Of a stretch of 64,000 bases of DNA, positions 46,319 through 57,460 are shown piece after piece (positions within the stretch are counted from its first letter, which is position 1; the number at the start of each line of letters is the position of its first letter). Origin of the DNA: Heliocidaris tuberculata (Eukaryota > Echinodermata > Echinoidea > Camarodonta > Echinometridae); NCBI GenBank assembly GCA_025618425.1, contig CM046849.1, positions 30,748,843 to 30,812,842 of the forward strand. The letters are read 5' to 3'. Both the position numbers and the translations under genes were made by a program. The notes under the pieces were generated by a model, which saw nothing but the letters and a program-made list of their open reading frames with translations, did no database searches and was not told where the DNA came from.

Positions 46319-46494
46319 TATCTCGGGCTGCAGCAAATGGGGATATTGGGCAAGAATCTCCAGCACACTTGCTTTAGAAGTTCGTATCCATGCATGCCTG
46401 TTTTTTGCTGTTTGTTTCATCAAAGTGACGATGTCCCCGGTGTTTTGAGTGTGTTTCAAAACATTAATGAGCTTCTCTTCTTCTTCATCAGACA
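46319..46494 (-). CDS. SAM-start gene, internal exon
   Basis: This 176-nt exon encodes SDEEEEKLINVLKHTQNTGD, TLMKQTAKNRHAWIRT and LEILAQYPHLLQPEI. The acceptor is TTTTTTAG (phase 1) and the donor is GTAAGT (phase 0). The acidic start followed by an amphipathic helix and a YPHLL phrase recalls the uncharacterised SAM-domain family. Confidence 0.85.
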
Positions 46495-47064
46495 CTAAAA
46501 AATGAAAAATAAAATTGACTCGTAACACAAAACTTTGTCATCTCTTCAGCTTTCCGGACAGACGAACGGACAAGTTTCACAAGCGTCATGGACCTACGGC
46601 GTCACAAACAGCTGGGGCATTTTTAGAGCAGAGCTTAGCATGTTTGAGAAAAAGATATCAAAAATATTTTTAAAATTTATGAAACGTATTTAGATGTTTG
46701 AATAGCAAAATATAAGTTGTATACATCCCTGCACATCAACAGGAATCAACTTGGATTTGGGTTGCAGGGGACCTTAACGTCCAATTCTGCTCCAATGATT
46801 ACATCCTGATGTGGCCTAGCTAATCCAGCAATCAATAATAAACTTGGACCCCTATTCTGTGATACTTTATGATTCATTACTGGCGAGGCATAGTGCAAGC
46901 CTATCAATTAGAAATTGAAAAAATAAGCATTGCATATTCATAAAATTGCTGGATTATCACTAGTTTTGTTATGCAACATATCACATATTGTTCCATAATT
47001 ACAAAGATCAACATTTTTCGCTTTATGATGAATACAAATTTGATATGAAGAATATTAAGAGGTG
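46495..47064 (-). other. Intron of the SAM-start gene, left part
   Basis: No exon is recognised. The sequence is AT-rich up to the SINE that begins near 47065. Confidence 0.5.
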
Positions 47065-47300
47065 TCATGGCCTAGTGGATATTTCTTCGAACTGCGGATC
47101 ACACGTTACGGGGTTCGAATCCCATCTCTGCACTAATGTCCTTTGGCAAGAAATTAGTCTACATTTGCCACTCTCCACCCAGGTGGAAATGGGTACCTGA
47201 TATGCTTGAGCGCTATTTACTTTGGAGGCTCGGCTATGACCGGGGTAATAATGTCTAAACGCCATGAGCCTCACAACGTCACAAACATGAGCGCTAGACA
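47065..47300 (+). mobile_element. tRNA-derived SINE, copy 3
   Basis: A-box-like TGGCCTAGTGG and B box GGTTCGAATCC have tRNA-type spacing. Beyond them the body contains CCAGGTGGAAATGGGTACCTG, a phrase common in invertebrate SINE bodies. It lies in an intron of the SAM-start gene in the opposite orientation. It belongs to a related but distinct subfamily from the copies at 29186 and 32403. Confidence 0.75.
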
Positions 47301-47689
47301 AATGGCCAATATTATGAAGGAGAGAAGTTTTCAGGGTGAAAAAGGAAATTTCAAGAAAAAAAAAATCCCTTCCTCAGTGGGTAGAGCTGCCAGTGGCAGG
47401 TAAAGGGTTAATGAAATGTCATTACTGATTTCTATTACTGACCAGCAAATTATTCTAACAGCGTATTCTTTGATCATGTACGAGTGAAGTTTCAGTGACT
47501 TAAACTCTGGTGATTCTAAAGATATGATTTTTACCAACCAATAAACTTTGCATTTCAAAAGTTCCTAATCATAAATCTTACACATCGTAGCCAGACAATT
47601 CAATAAAATCCTTTAAAAACAAATTTGTTGAAAGCAGAAGTGAAAATAGACATGCATATCTGTTTTAGTATTAATCCTTGAACACTTAC

Positions 47690-47879
47690 ACACAGCCTCA
47701 ATAGGTTGGTGACACTTTTGTAGCAGCTTAGGGCATGTGGTGGGAGATGACCTCTTTGGGGGGTGAACCTTCTTCTTTGGATTGGTTGGACTTTGCTCTT
47801 TTCGGCGGACATATCGCAGCCTCTCCTCCAGGCACCCACTTGCTGGTTTCCCTTTCCTGCCCTTGATATACCATGCTTC
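47690..47879 (-). CDS. SAM-start gene, internal basic exon
   Basis: This 190-nt exon encodes EAWYIKGRKGKPASGCLEER, YVRRKEQSPTNPKKK and SPTTCPKLLQK, a strongly basic linker. The acceptor is TATGCTGCAG (phase 0) and the donor is GTAAGT (phase 1), matching the phase-1 acceptor at 46494. A second open frame overlaps it, but that frame cannot continue into the next exon without a stop. The Lys/Arg content suggests nuclear localisation or nucleic acid binding, which is inference. Confidence 0.82.
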
Positions 47880-49094
47880 CTGCAGCATAAAATATTTAAA
47901 TGGGAATACAAAATAAATAAATATATATTTTTTTCATTATTTTGTCCTTATTCCATGGTTAAATTTTTAAGTTAATTGCATCCCATCACCATTCGCCCCC
48001 TTTACCAACTTTGTAATATGCCTTGAGTTCAAACACGATATTTGACGGCCTGTATTTTAACAAGTGAATTAGTAAATTATGCGATGCGTAATATATGTCC
48101 CCGCCTGAAGTGTAGATCTGTGGAATGGCGTTAATTTTTGTAATTTCTGATAGATCCTTCTAGATAAATACGAGAAATGAATTATTAAATTAATATTTTG
48201 TAATCATATTGCATTTTTCGTTGATTTTGAATACATTTGCATAATTAAAGAATTTCACAATTCTGTGTAGAAGTTTGGAAGCCCCCATCAAGCCCTGTCA
48301 GATAAAACAAACATAATCAAAATCCGCTGCGAAATAGAGAAGTAGTATTTTTCACTGATTCTGAATAAATTTGCATAAATTTGCATAATCAAATAAATGA
48401 ATTTCAAAGTTCTGTGTAGAAGTTTTGAAGCCCCCACCAAGCCCTATCAGATAAAACAATCAGAATCAAAATCGGCCAAGAAATGACAGAGAAGAAGCAA
48501 ATTTTAACATTTCGAGCACACACGGATGGATGGACAGACATACATACACACGCACACACGTACGGAGCCCGTTTCATAGTCCCCTCGCGAACTTGAGAAA
48601 TTGTTAACTGTTCAGAACTAACGAGTAACGTTAATAGTGAAAAAATAATACTATCGACGTTAGAATGAGAAAAGAATTCCTATTTTGTGAAAGCTGAATA
48701 TCATTTTGCAAAAATACAAGTGTGCAATCCCACAACAGAAAAATACTGTACACTTACGATTCTAAAGGAAATGAAAGGTCTAAATCAATCTGAAACATTT
48801 CTCCATGATTGCCTATTCCCTTGCTGGTACTGCAGTCGACAGTGTAACGATGCAGGGACCGGGTACCTAAACGGGTGAGTACCGGTATGTACGCGCATGT
48901 CGTCAGGCGCAGCGCTGCATGCAGCAGCATGAGTACGTACTGCACTCGCAGGGAATTGGCAACCAGGGAGAATAGCGGGCAAGTTTTGGCGACTTTACTA
49001 CATTATTCAAAATATTTGGGGGATTGTTACTGCTTCAGACGTATTATAAAAAGTTCATCATTAGAATGGTATAGTAAATATTCGTTTGGCTTAC
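47880..49094 (-). other. Intron region, probably hiding one small exon
   Basis: The first exon ends in phase 1 while the 47690-47879 exon starts in phase 0, so at least one exon is expected here to complete the SAM-like domain. None could be fixed. A direct repeat of about 130 bp (48225-48345 and 48350-48490, sharing TTCTGTGTAGAAGTTT and GAAGCCCCCA) occupies the middle. Confidence 0.55.
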
Positions 49095-49158
49095 CTTCAA
49101 ACACCTTTATGAGGTCTTCGAACCCCCAGTTTCGTAGCCTCTCTGCCACTGCTTCCAT
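49095..49158 (-). CDS. SAM-start gene, first coding exon
   Basis: ATG at 49156-49158 opens 21 codons rich in helix formers (EAVAERLRNWGF then EDLIKVF), ending in phase 1 at a GTAAGC donor. W-x-FEDLI-x-VF is the expected first helix of a SAM domain, in the style L-x-x-WGF-x-x-LI-x-x-F. The start is about 300 bp inside the right terminus of the large element, so element sequence would supply the promoter. Further SAM helices would be in the missing exon. Confidence 0.65.
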
Positions 49159-49467
49159 GATGAAAGTAGAAATATGCAAACGTAAACTGCGACGCGTGGT
49201 TCTCGTTTTCTATTGGCTCATTTCATGTCACATGATTAAAAGTTTTAACCAACCGTCGAACGGCGGGAATACTATATTTTAATTAACCAAGTACAGCAAA
49301 CCACGGCACTTTACCCAAATGTTGGTTATTTTTTTAACCAACCAATTGAAACTGGCTTTAACGAACCATATTATCACCAAACCACGGCACTTTACCCAAC
49401 AGTTGGTTATTTTTTTTAACCAACCAGTTTTAATACGTAAAAATTTTACCAGTGTTTTTAGAGTGCA

Positions 49468-49495
49468 CGGTCTATCGGACCCGCTGTCTATCGGG
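49468..49495. mobile_element. Detached terminal repeat of the TU-like foldback
   Basis: CGGTCTATCGGACCC and the following CGCTGTCTATCGGG are further 16-bp units, continuing the array that ends at 39132. The large element separates the two parts. Confidence 0.8.
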
Positions 49496-49795
49496 CGTAG
49501 ACCGATCACAGAGAGGTATGAACTCAGGGTATAAAATTAAATTAAAAAAAAAAATAATGATAAGAATCTTTAAAAAAAAAATGATGGTGACAGAAACTGA
49601 AACATGAAAATGTGATCATCTTTACGACAAAACCTGAATCACAGACAGTAACGGCATATCCTACCAATGGGCGTATGTTCCCTCTGTAAACCAAAAGAAG
49701 GTCATGAACAGGAAGTCTGAATGGGATAAGAGAACGAAAAACGAACATTCTTTTGTTTGCCTTTTTGAGCATGTTATCGACTTATTCGATATGTA

Positions 49796-49835
49796 AAATG
49801 GGGTGACTATTTCGGGACAGGCTCCCAGACTATGA
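49796..49835. repeat. Solo terminal fragment of the 8990-9929 foldback family
   Basis: AAAATGGGGTGACTATTTCG and GGACAGGCTCCCAGACTAT match the terminus at 8985-9020 and its inverse at 9900-9929. Confidence 0.85.
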
Positions 49836-49977
49836 GTGATATGGACTTTGGATATTACAGGTCTACATGTATTATACTGACAGCCAAATATGTCACTCCT
49901 TGAGTTTGATTTGAAGCACTCTCCACACAACACTTGGGAGAGCAATTCAAATAATGAAAAGCAAATATCCTTACTTA

Positions 49978-50280
49978 TTCTAGTCCACTAGAGGTCTACA
50001 GTGTCCACCAGCCTCTAAATTGTTCAATGTACATCTTATTCTAATTCGTCTTCTACTTCACCTTCTTCTTCTCTTCATTTTATAGCACGAATAAGTGGAG
50101 GAAAAATCTATCTGAAAAGAGGTCCATATTTAATTATTCTTTCTGGTCTGCTACTGGAGGTCTACAGTGTCCGCCAGATTCTAATTAGGTCAATGTACAT
50201 CTTATTGCATAACTTCTTCTACTTCATCTTCTCCAGACCTTCTCTCCATTTTTATAACACGAAGACGGGAAGAAATACAT
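49978..50280. repeat. Tandem duplication, period about 163 bp
   Basis: GAGGTCTACAGTGTCC then CCAG, TCAATGTACATCTTATT and CTTCTACTTCA-type phrases occur twice in order, starting near 49979 and 50143. No coding role is visible. Confidence 0.75.
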
Positions 50281-50579
50281 GTATTTTCTGAGAAACGTTC
50301 CTTTTAGCAGTATAGGAAGAAGGAGAAATATAGAAGAAGTAGACATGTAAAAGAATATAAAGGCAAAAAATAAACTAAACAGTAGTATAGCCAATGGCAA
50401 GTAATGTTGATAGTGCTCAGTGCAGTTTCTAGATTGTTACAAGCATGACATTTGTGTTTCTACTGGTGGACAGAAAGAAACGTGCTAATTTGAGGAAAAT
50501 TAGCAAGTTTTTTTTTAAAGAAAAAATACAAAAAACAAAAAGAAGGGGGATGTGAACAGTAGGGGGATAGTTTAAATTA

Positions 50580-50915
50580 TATATATTTAGTAATTATTTC
50601 CATAAACTCAGAGCATTTGTAAGTATTTTTTTCTCACAAAGGGGTCTATAAAATACAAGCTGTGCTTTTTAATAGACTCCTCCACTTTTGTTTCTTTACT
50701 GTGCCTAATATGACGGAAATTATGATAGTATAATTGTTTATTATATGTAATTAGTGTACTTAATTTATTAATTTTTCCATTTATGTAAACATATCTTATC
50801 GTAATTTTGTTTGATATTATGTTATACCAATTTATATATATGTAAAACACTGAAAGACATCATGTGGAAATAAAAGAAACCTTAAACCTTGAACCTTGAA
50901 GTACTGGGGGGGGGG
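50580..50915 (+). mobile_element. Probable LINE 3' end with CCTTGAA tail
   Basis: An AT-rich untranslated-type sequence ends AATAAAAGAAACC and then repeats of CCTTGAA. This is typical of the 3' end of a non-LTR element; no coding part is present. It is followed by two G-runs (50907-50917, 50970-50979). Confidence 0.4.
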
Positions 50916-52350
50916 GGAGAGACAAAAAACAAACGAAGACAAAAAAAAATGTTGTGAACAAGCAATACGGGGGGGGGGGGTAAGGAGGAGGTAGGGGATA
51001 ACTAGAAGGAGAGGTAGAGGAGATGTATATAGTGCCACACATGAATAAGAACGATTACATTTTGTAAAAATAAATTGGACTTTATAGTAACTTCTTTCGT
51101 GTACCAATTGGCAATTTCATGGTGCATTTTGTAATTTTCATTCACATGATTTATCTTAGAGAATGTCAGAATGTAACAGTGAAAGATAAGAATAATTATT
51201 GGTGCCAGAACTGGTTCATTTAGACGTTAAGACAATTCTGTCCCTCTTGGGTTAAGATAAGAGACATTTTATGTGCCTTTTTATACACTTTGAAGCGACA
51301 TTGTTCAATGGGGTTGATGAGAGATGCCTTTCCACTGCAAATTTTCTTCTAAGCAACAAATAAGGAACCAAATGACATAGAACAGATTAGCGTAAAGAAA
51401 TAAAGTAAACAGTATTGGCACTGCTAACGAATTCTGTTAATAAGTAATAATATGTATCAAATCAAAACGAACTACAAACAAGATTTTCGTAATTTGTTGA
51501 TCAATTAAAGATAAAGGACAATTGTAGCACCCTCTGAGTTAATTTCCAACAGGTAATGCACAGTCTTGGTAAAACTCAAAAGAGTAAAAAGATAAATTTT
51601 CGTATTGAAAAAAAAAAATAATTCTAAAACATCCTGTAAAAGGTGCACTCGAGCAATCAAATGTTTAGAGTTGATTTTGAGGGTTTTTTATGGGATTTAT
51701 TCGTCATTGATCAATTATATACCTTGTTAGCTGGTTCCCTTTATAATGAATTAATTCACAGACATTATATTCAAAGGCGGTTTGTTTGTGTGTTTGTTTT
51801 GGGGTGATTTTTTTTACGAATGCAATTTCAGAGAAGTGATTATCGATTTGGTCTCACGCAATCTAGGAAATACATGAGGAAATGCGCATACATGAGCTTG
51901 GACAATGTCGGTCGTACTCACGTGTTCGGAAGTAACATTAATTATCTTGTCTGCAGAAATAGCGTTGCGTATTCCAGTCCTCACCTGCTGAAACATGAGA
52001 TTCATGATCAAATATAGCGATGTAATACAGATATTTACCATTTTCTGTCAGTCAAAATATCCCAGAATGCATTATTCTGATGGAATCTAGACAACGTCTG
52101 TTGAGAGCCAGAAGGGCGTTAACTCATATACAGAGTTCTGGCTCCAAACAGACGGCAAGTGAAATAAAGGAGAGGGCTGTGGCGTCGCGAGGGGAGATGT
52201 TCAAATCGGCAACCAGTTTTTCAATTAATTGTTTATTTTGTACATGAAATTATTATTTCATCTTGACGTTTGATGTCAAACAAATAATAAATAAATGAAT
52301 AAGAGTAGAACATTGACTCTGTAAATGAATAATAAATAAATGGATTAATT

Positions 52351-52354
<4 letters not shown>
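50916..52354. other. Non-coding spacer with one weak exon candidate
   Basis: On the minus strand 51922-51987 is bounded by CATGTTTCAG and GTGAGTACG and is open in phase 0 for 22 codons. It has no recognised homology and no partner exon. Nothing else is supportable. Confidence 0.3.

Positions 52355-52406
<52 letters not shown>
52355..52406. repeat. (AT)n microsatellite
   Basis: About 25 perfect AT units. Confidence 0.95.
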
Positions 52407-52409
<3 letters not shown>

Positions 52410-52818
52410 CGCTAAGGATTTTGGGGTGTTTTCTTTGGTTCGAATAGGCGCCTCCTTGGCTCTTTTTTGTCCCCTTCTGTTGGTGCGCAAGGGGGGGGGG
52501 GGATGATTCTCAGATGGTTGGGATGTAATTTTTAAGGGTCGCAGTGTCTTCCATATTTCATAAATGCATTTTTTAAATTGTAATTTCCGGAGGGGAACAG
52601 TTGGAACAGCTCCCAACGTTGTATACACGAACGACCACACACCATGTTTACCGCTCAGCCCATCGCGAGGAGAGAAAGTTCGATTCATAGAATACTCCTA
52701 CGGACGAACTTCTCGATCAAGCTCATCGATCTCTACCCGATGATCAAGCTCTGTATAATATATACGTGCGTGTAGACATGTGCTTCAAATGTCTGGCCTT
52801 TGAGTGGACGTTGACCAG

Positions 52819-54573
52819 CAGTGTAGTAAAATCACGCAAAACCGTTATAACGCAAACCCGTAATAATTTGACGTCAAAATAGTTAATCGATTACCAGGAT
52901 ATCACTCTCCGCGCTCCACTGTGCAAGAGAATTTGCACGCAAACCCTATGTGAATGGAGAAGGCATGAACGATTCCAAGATGAGTTCTTAATCTTTAAAT
53001 TCACAGGGACGGCTCAAAAAGCAAAGGGACGGCTGCAAAATACGATACTTTTAAAGAAAAATTTATACTTGATCAATCAATCCGCGCCGAATTTTTTTTC
53101 CCCGTGGCGTTTTGCTATAAATCAATCAAAATCATAATTCATCTTTTGCAAGCAGATGAAAAGAACACCTGATAGATGTAATGACAGTCGTTGTTTATCC
53201 AATACACACGTGTGTATGATGACCAACACGGCTGGGGTGGCAGCAGTACTATAGTATTTCTTTGTTTTTTCTTCTCTCTATCTTCATTCTTTTCTGATGA
53301 ATTTCTTTGTTTTTCTTCTCTCTTGTCTTCTTTTTCTTATGTATTCCTTTGTTTTCCCCCATCTGTCTTCATTATTATGTATTTCTTTGTTTTTCTTCTC
53401 TCTATCTTCTTTTAATTTATTTATGTATTTCTTTGTTTTTCTTCTCTCTATCTTCTTTTAATTTCATTATGTATTTCTTTGTTTCTCTTCTCTCTTCTTT
53501 TTTCCTTATGTATTTCTTTTTTTTCTTATCTCTGTCTTCTTTTTCCTTATGTATTTCTTTGTTTTTCTTCTCTCTTCTTTTTCCCTTATGTATTTCTTTG
53601 TTTTTATTCTCTCTGTCTTCCTTTTTCCTTATGTATTTCTTTGTTTTTCTTCTCTTTGTCTTCCCCTTTTCCCTATGTATTTCTTTGTTTTTCTTCTATC
53701 TTCTTTTTTCCTTATGTATTACTTTGTTTTTATTCTCCATATCTTCTGTTTATTTCTTTATGAGCTTCTTTGTTTTTCTTCTCTTTGTCTTCCTTTTTTC
53801 CTTATGTATTTCTTTGTTTTTCTTCTCTCTTCTTTTTCCTTATGTATTTCTTTGTTTTTCTTCTCTCTGTCTTCCTTTTTCCTTATGTATTTCTTTGTTT
53901 TTCTTCTCTCCGTCTTCCTTTTTTCCTTATGTATTTCTTTGTTTTTCTTTTCTCTGTCTTCCTTTTTTCCTTATGTATTTCTTTGTTTTTCTTCTCTCTG
54001 TCTTCCTTTTTCCTTATGTATTTCTTTGCTTTTCTTCTCTCCGTCTTCCTTTCCTCATGTATTTCTTTGTTTTTCTTCTCTCTGTCTTCCTTTTTCCTTA
54101 TGTATTTCTTTGTTTTTCTTCTCTCCGTCTTCCTTTCCTCATGTATTTCTTTGTTTTTCTTTTCTCTGTCTTCCTTTTTTCCTTATGTATTTCTTTGTTT
54201 TTCTTCTCTCTGTCTTCTTTTTTTCCTTATGTATTTCTTTGCTTTTTTCTCTCTTTTTTTTCCCTTATTATTCTTTAAAACTTGCTTTTATTTCTTTATG
54301 CATTTGTTTGTTTTTCTTCTCTCTGTCTTCCTTTTCCTTATGTATTTCTTAGATTTTCTTATCTCTGCCTTCCTTTTTTCCTTATGTACTTCTTTGTCTT
54401 CTCTCTGTCTTCCTTTTCAGTATGCACAACACGTGCGTCAACTACGGGCGAACGACTAATAAGAGACTAGGAAAATCACTGGACCGTACGACCTTGCTGC
54501 GCGGGGCTTACGTAACAATCAGCAAATATAACGCTAAACCGTTATAACGCTTTCGCGTGATTTTACTACACTG
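52819..54573. mobile_element. 1.75 kb TIR element with 5-bp TSD, filled by a minisatellite
   Basis: The ends CAGTGTAGTAAAATCACGC and their inverse match over about 34-42 bp, including CGTTATAACG. ACCAG flanks both ends (52814-52818 and 54574-54578). The interior is mostly a 43-45 bp pyrimidine-rich tandem repeat (53265-54418) with no transposase. The superfamily is open: CAGTG-starting ends are common in several classes, and the 5-bp duplication is one used by Transib-like elements. Confidence 0.85.
53265..54418 (+). repeat. Pyrimidine-rich minisatellite, unit 43-45 bp
   Basis: About 25 units of the type ATGTATTTCTTTGTTTTTCT followed by TCTCTCTGTCTTCCTTTTTC run head to tail with small length changes. 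All three forward frames stay open for long stretches and encode Phe/Leu/Ser-rich repeats. These frames have no start context or homology and are treated as non-coding. Confidence 0.95.
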
Positions 54574-54578
54574 ACCAG

Positions 54579-55423
54579 TGTTTGAATAATCGGCCTTCTC
54601 ATCACACATGTTAGAATGTCTTGGGAAATTAGAAGTAACGGTATCTTTGTTATCATTACTTTTTTTGGGGGGAGGGGGTGGGGGTAGTTTGTCTTTTGCC
54701 TGTACGGGATGCAGAACGCAAACACATTTTGTTCCGTTAGTACGAAAGCGTCGGTATGGCTGTGGTTGGACGTTCTGTATCGTTGTGTGTGTGTGTGTGT
54801 GTGTGTAATTGGGGTTTTTACAGACGTGTATCAATCAGATATGATTATTTACGTCTGGGGACCGACCTCTGACGTCACCATCCGAAAGACGTGACTCAGT
54901 TTGGAACCTGGGTCCGCTGAATCAGTTTACAACTTCCACTGTTCAACCCACAACGCCAAGTCTGTATCGGCATACCTATTTTCACCTTTTATATCCGCAA
55001 ATATTATGTTCGTTCTACCAGTCCGTCAGACTTTCTAACCCCCCCCCCCCCCCCCCCCCCCCTTTATTTTTCTGTCTTTATTTTTCTTCTTCAAATTCTA
55101 CTCAGTCTATTGATTTACATCATTATTATTCCTATCTCCCTCTATTTTTTTTTTTTTTATTATTATTTTTTTTTTTTTTTTGCTGTTCCCCATCTTTGAA
55201 TCTGTCATTACTGTATCTTTCTGGGTTTTCTCTTTCGCTGAACTTTACGGGCCTGTTTTAACACCATAATCTCTTATGTCAATCTCCTGAAAATAGGAAA
55301 CATAATTTTTTTCAACTATATTATATAAATTATTTATTCCTTACAGTTTTAACCAATCTGTAGACATCATTCAGAACCGGATATAGGAGATCACGTCATT
55401 TAGGAATATCTGGAATCCCGCCG

Positions 55424-55455
<32 letters not shown>

Positions 55456-56154
55456 TACCCTTTTTCGTTCATCCTTTCATTCTTTATAAGGGGCCGCCAA
55501 TGTATATATGCTTTCATATAGCCTTTTTCTGAGTAAGAACCATAGACACAAAGTGCCACCTTCTGACCGCTTTGTTCTTAAAAGAAACTTCAGTGCAGAA
55601 AAATGCAAAAAATTGCTTTTTATTTCGATTGCAGATATCATTTCCATACAAAACATAACCGTTTTTAACCCCCTATTAAACATCGACGATATACATTGAC
55701 CATCCTTTATTTTATGATGAGAGCATTATCCTTGTCATCATTATTGAAAGAAACAGAAGAAAACTTCTCATAGGGTTTTAAAAGTCATGTTCCTAACGTT
55801 TTCATGGTTTTACTCATATCCGGCACAGAAACGTGATATTTTTCATAAAAATGAAGTAAGTTGCAGTTTCCATTGTCATCAAATGGAAATACTACGCAGA
55901 AAGGGAACATAAGGCAGAAAAAAATATCAAGATTATGGCAATTTCCCACCTCAGGAGGGGCACTTTTTCATCACACGAAGTGCACATTTTCATCTTTTGG
56001 GGGATATTCCTTGATTTTCGAAATTTGGGGGGCGTATGCCCCTGCCACCACTGAAAATTGGTATTGACCAGTGTTTTATGAATTTCTTATTGAATGCCTG
56101 CTATCACACAAGGGAATTTCAAGTACCATTATCACTTAAAGCTGATATCCCCTT
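54579..56154. other. Spacer with homopolymer and dinucleotide tracts
   Basis: (GT)n lies at 54786-54806, C-runs at 55040-55062 and 55424-55454, and T-rich DNA at 55147-55180. No gene is recognised. The phrase CATGGTTTTACTCATATCCGGCACAG near 55805 recurs in altered form at 57420. Confidence 0.5.
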
Positions 56155-57460
56155 TAGTCATTTTCGCATGTGATACCACCGTGTGAGTCAAAAAAAAAAA
56201 GTATGCACTTAGAATGTTGCTATTCAATATTCATTTATTATACATGTTTTGAAAAAGTATTTTATCCTGCGTCATTTGGTACCATTTTTAAGTGGTATAT
56301 GTTCACGCTGGGATAAACAGGAGGCATTGTTTGCGAGAGTGTAAAAATCGACTTACGCCAAAGTATTAAGTGAGGGGATGAAATAAATGTATCAAACGAG
56401 GTACATTTGATGTGACTTCCCAGAAGCAAAGACACACACACACACACACACCCACACGTACATGTAAAACGTACCAAAACGATGACATTGAAAAAAAAAA
56501 TCAACCTAGCGGTGACATTATTAAATTCATGTTTATGGCATAATAACAAATTCCAAAGGGCATATTAGCTCTTAAAATGTATCATAAAAAACAATTACAT
56601 GAGAAAATAGAAAGAAAATGCACAAACAATTGCATTTATTAATGATACACGCACCCACTTCCCCACACGAACACACACACACGCAAACACACACCAACAC
56701 ACACACTGAGGTCATGTTGAGGATTAGGTCAAAGGACAGTTAACTCCTGATCACAAATAAAGTTAGAGAGGATCCACGATGAAAACATTTACGCACATTA
56801 TTTCCAAATAACATCATCATCACATCATATCGCTAAACACTTTGAAGCAGCAAGTCAAAAAATGAAAGATTTTGACAAAATTTAATCAGAAAATTGTTTG
56901 TTTATTCATGTTTATTTTACTCCAAATGAACACCATGATCATGTGCTTGTTTGTGTTTGCATGATATGTCTGCTTATGATGAGTACACCATGCGAGAAAA
57001 AAACTAAATATGTGTCTCTTTTTTTCCATATTCCTGAGTGTGCATGTGTGGGTGCGCGTGTGTGTGTGTAACTTTAAGTGTGTTTTAATATGCTTGTCAT
57101 GTTTAATTTTGTTTGGGACGTCGATGGTTTAAGGGTTATTTGTATCTGCAAAGACCGAATTAATGCCCCTATTCAAAATGTCTTGTTCAAACATCACATA
57201 AGGAGTACGTTGTCGCCACTTGATTTTTATACTCTCGAAAAAAATACCCACTCTTTATCAAAGCGTAAACACATACCACACAAAAATGGTACCAAATGAT
57301 GCGGGATAAGACACTTTTTCAAAATATGTATAATAATTTGCGTTCATAACTGAGTTTTAAACAAAATCGCAATTTTCTAAGTGTATACTTATTTTTACTC
57401 AGACGGGTATAAACGTCTTCACGGTTTTACCCCAATCCGGCACAACTGAGTTTTTACATG
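56155..57460. mobile_element. Foldback with arms near 56155-56345 and 57215-57460
   Basis: The left arm (AGTATTTTATCCTGCGTCAT, then TTGGTACCATTTTTAAGTGG) is inverted at 57270-57320 (AATGGTACCAAATGATGCGG then GATAAGACACTTTTTCAAAA). Outer portions around 56200 and 57375 also pair loosely. The interior holds (CA)n at 56431-56452 and other CA/GT tracts near 56670-56705 and 57050-57068. It is non-coding. Confidence 0.65.

Larger units (their letters stand above)
39133..49465. mobile_element. 10.3 kb TIR element carrying a multi-exon SAM-start gene
   Basis: Both ends start CACTCTAAAAA in inverted orientation and are followed by many AACCAAC and GTTGGTT subterminal units (39145-39550 and 49240-49430). 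The dinucleotide CA flanks it on each side (39131-39132 and 49466-49467). The surrounding 16-bp tandem array regains its exact period if the unit and one CA are removed. Inside, on the minus strand, is the gene at 43449-49158, whose start codon is about 300 bp from the right end. Nested insertions are a long foldback (41811-43392) containing a MITE (42615-43151) and a SINE (47065-47300). The CACT start, 2-bp duplication and subterminal repeats recall CACTA/EnSpm-type elements. No classical transposase domain was recognised, so the superfamily is open. Confidence 0.75.

Noticed and set aside
48754..48850. Missing SAM exon (frame with GIGNHGEMF next to a GTAAGT)
   Set aside because: Its splice phases do not fit the first exon (phase 1) or the exon at 47879 (phase 0).
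52233..52688. 151-codon minus-strand frame beginning at an ATG
   Set aside because: It runs through an (AT)n microsatellite and a homopolymer run, with no recognisable motif.
53191..54459. Long Phe/Leu/Ser-rich open frames (up to about 320 codons) on the plus strand
   Set aside because: They are produced by a 43-45 bp pyrimidine tandem repeat that stays open in all three frames, with no homology, start context or splice logic.
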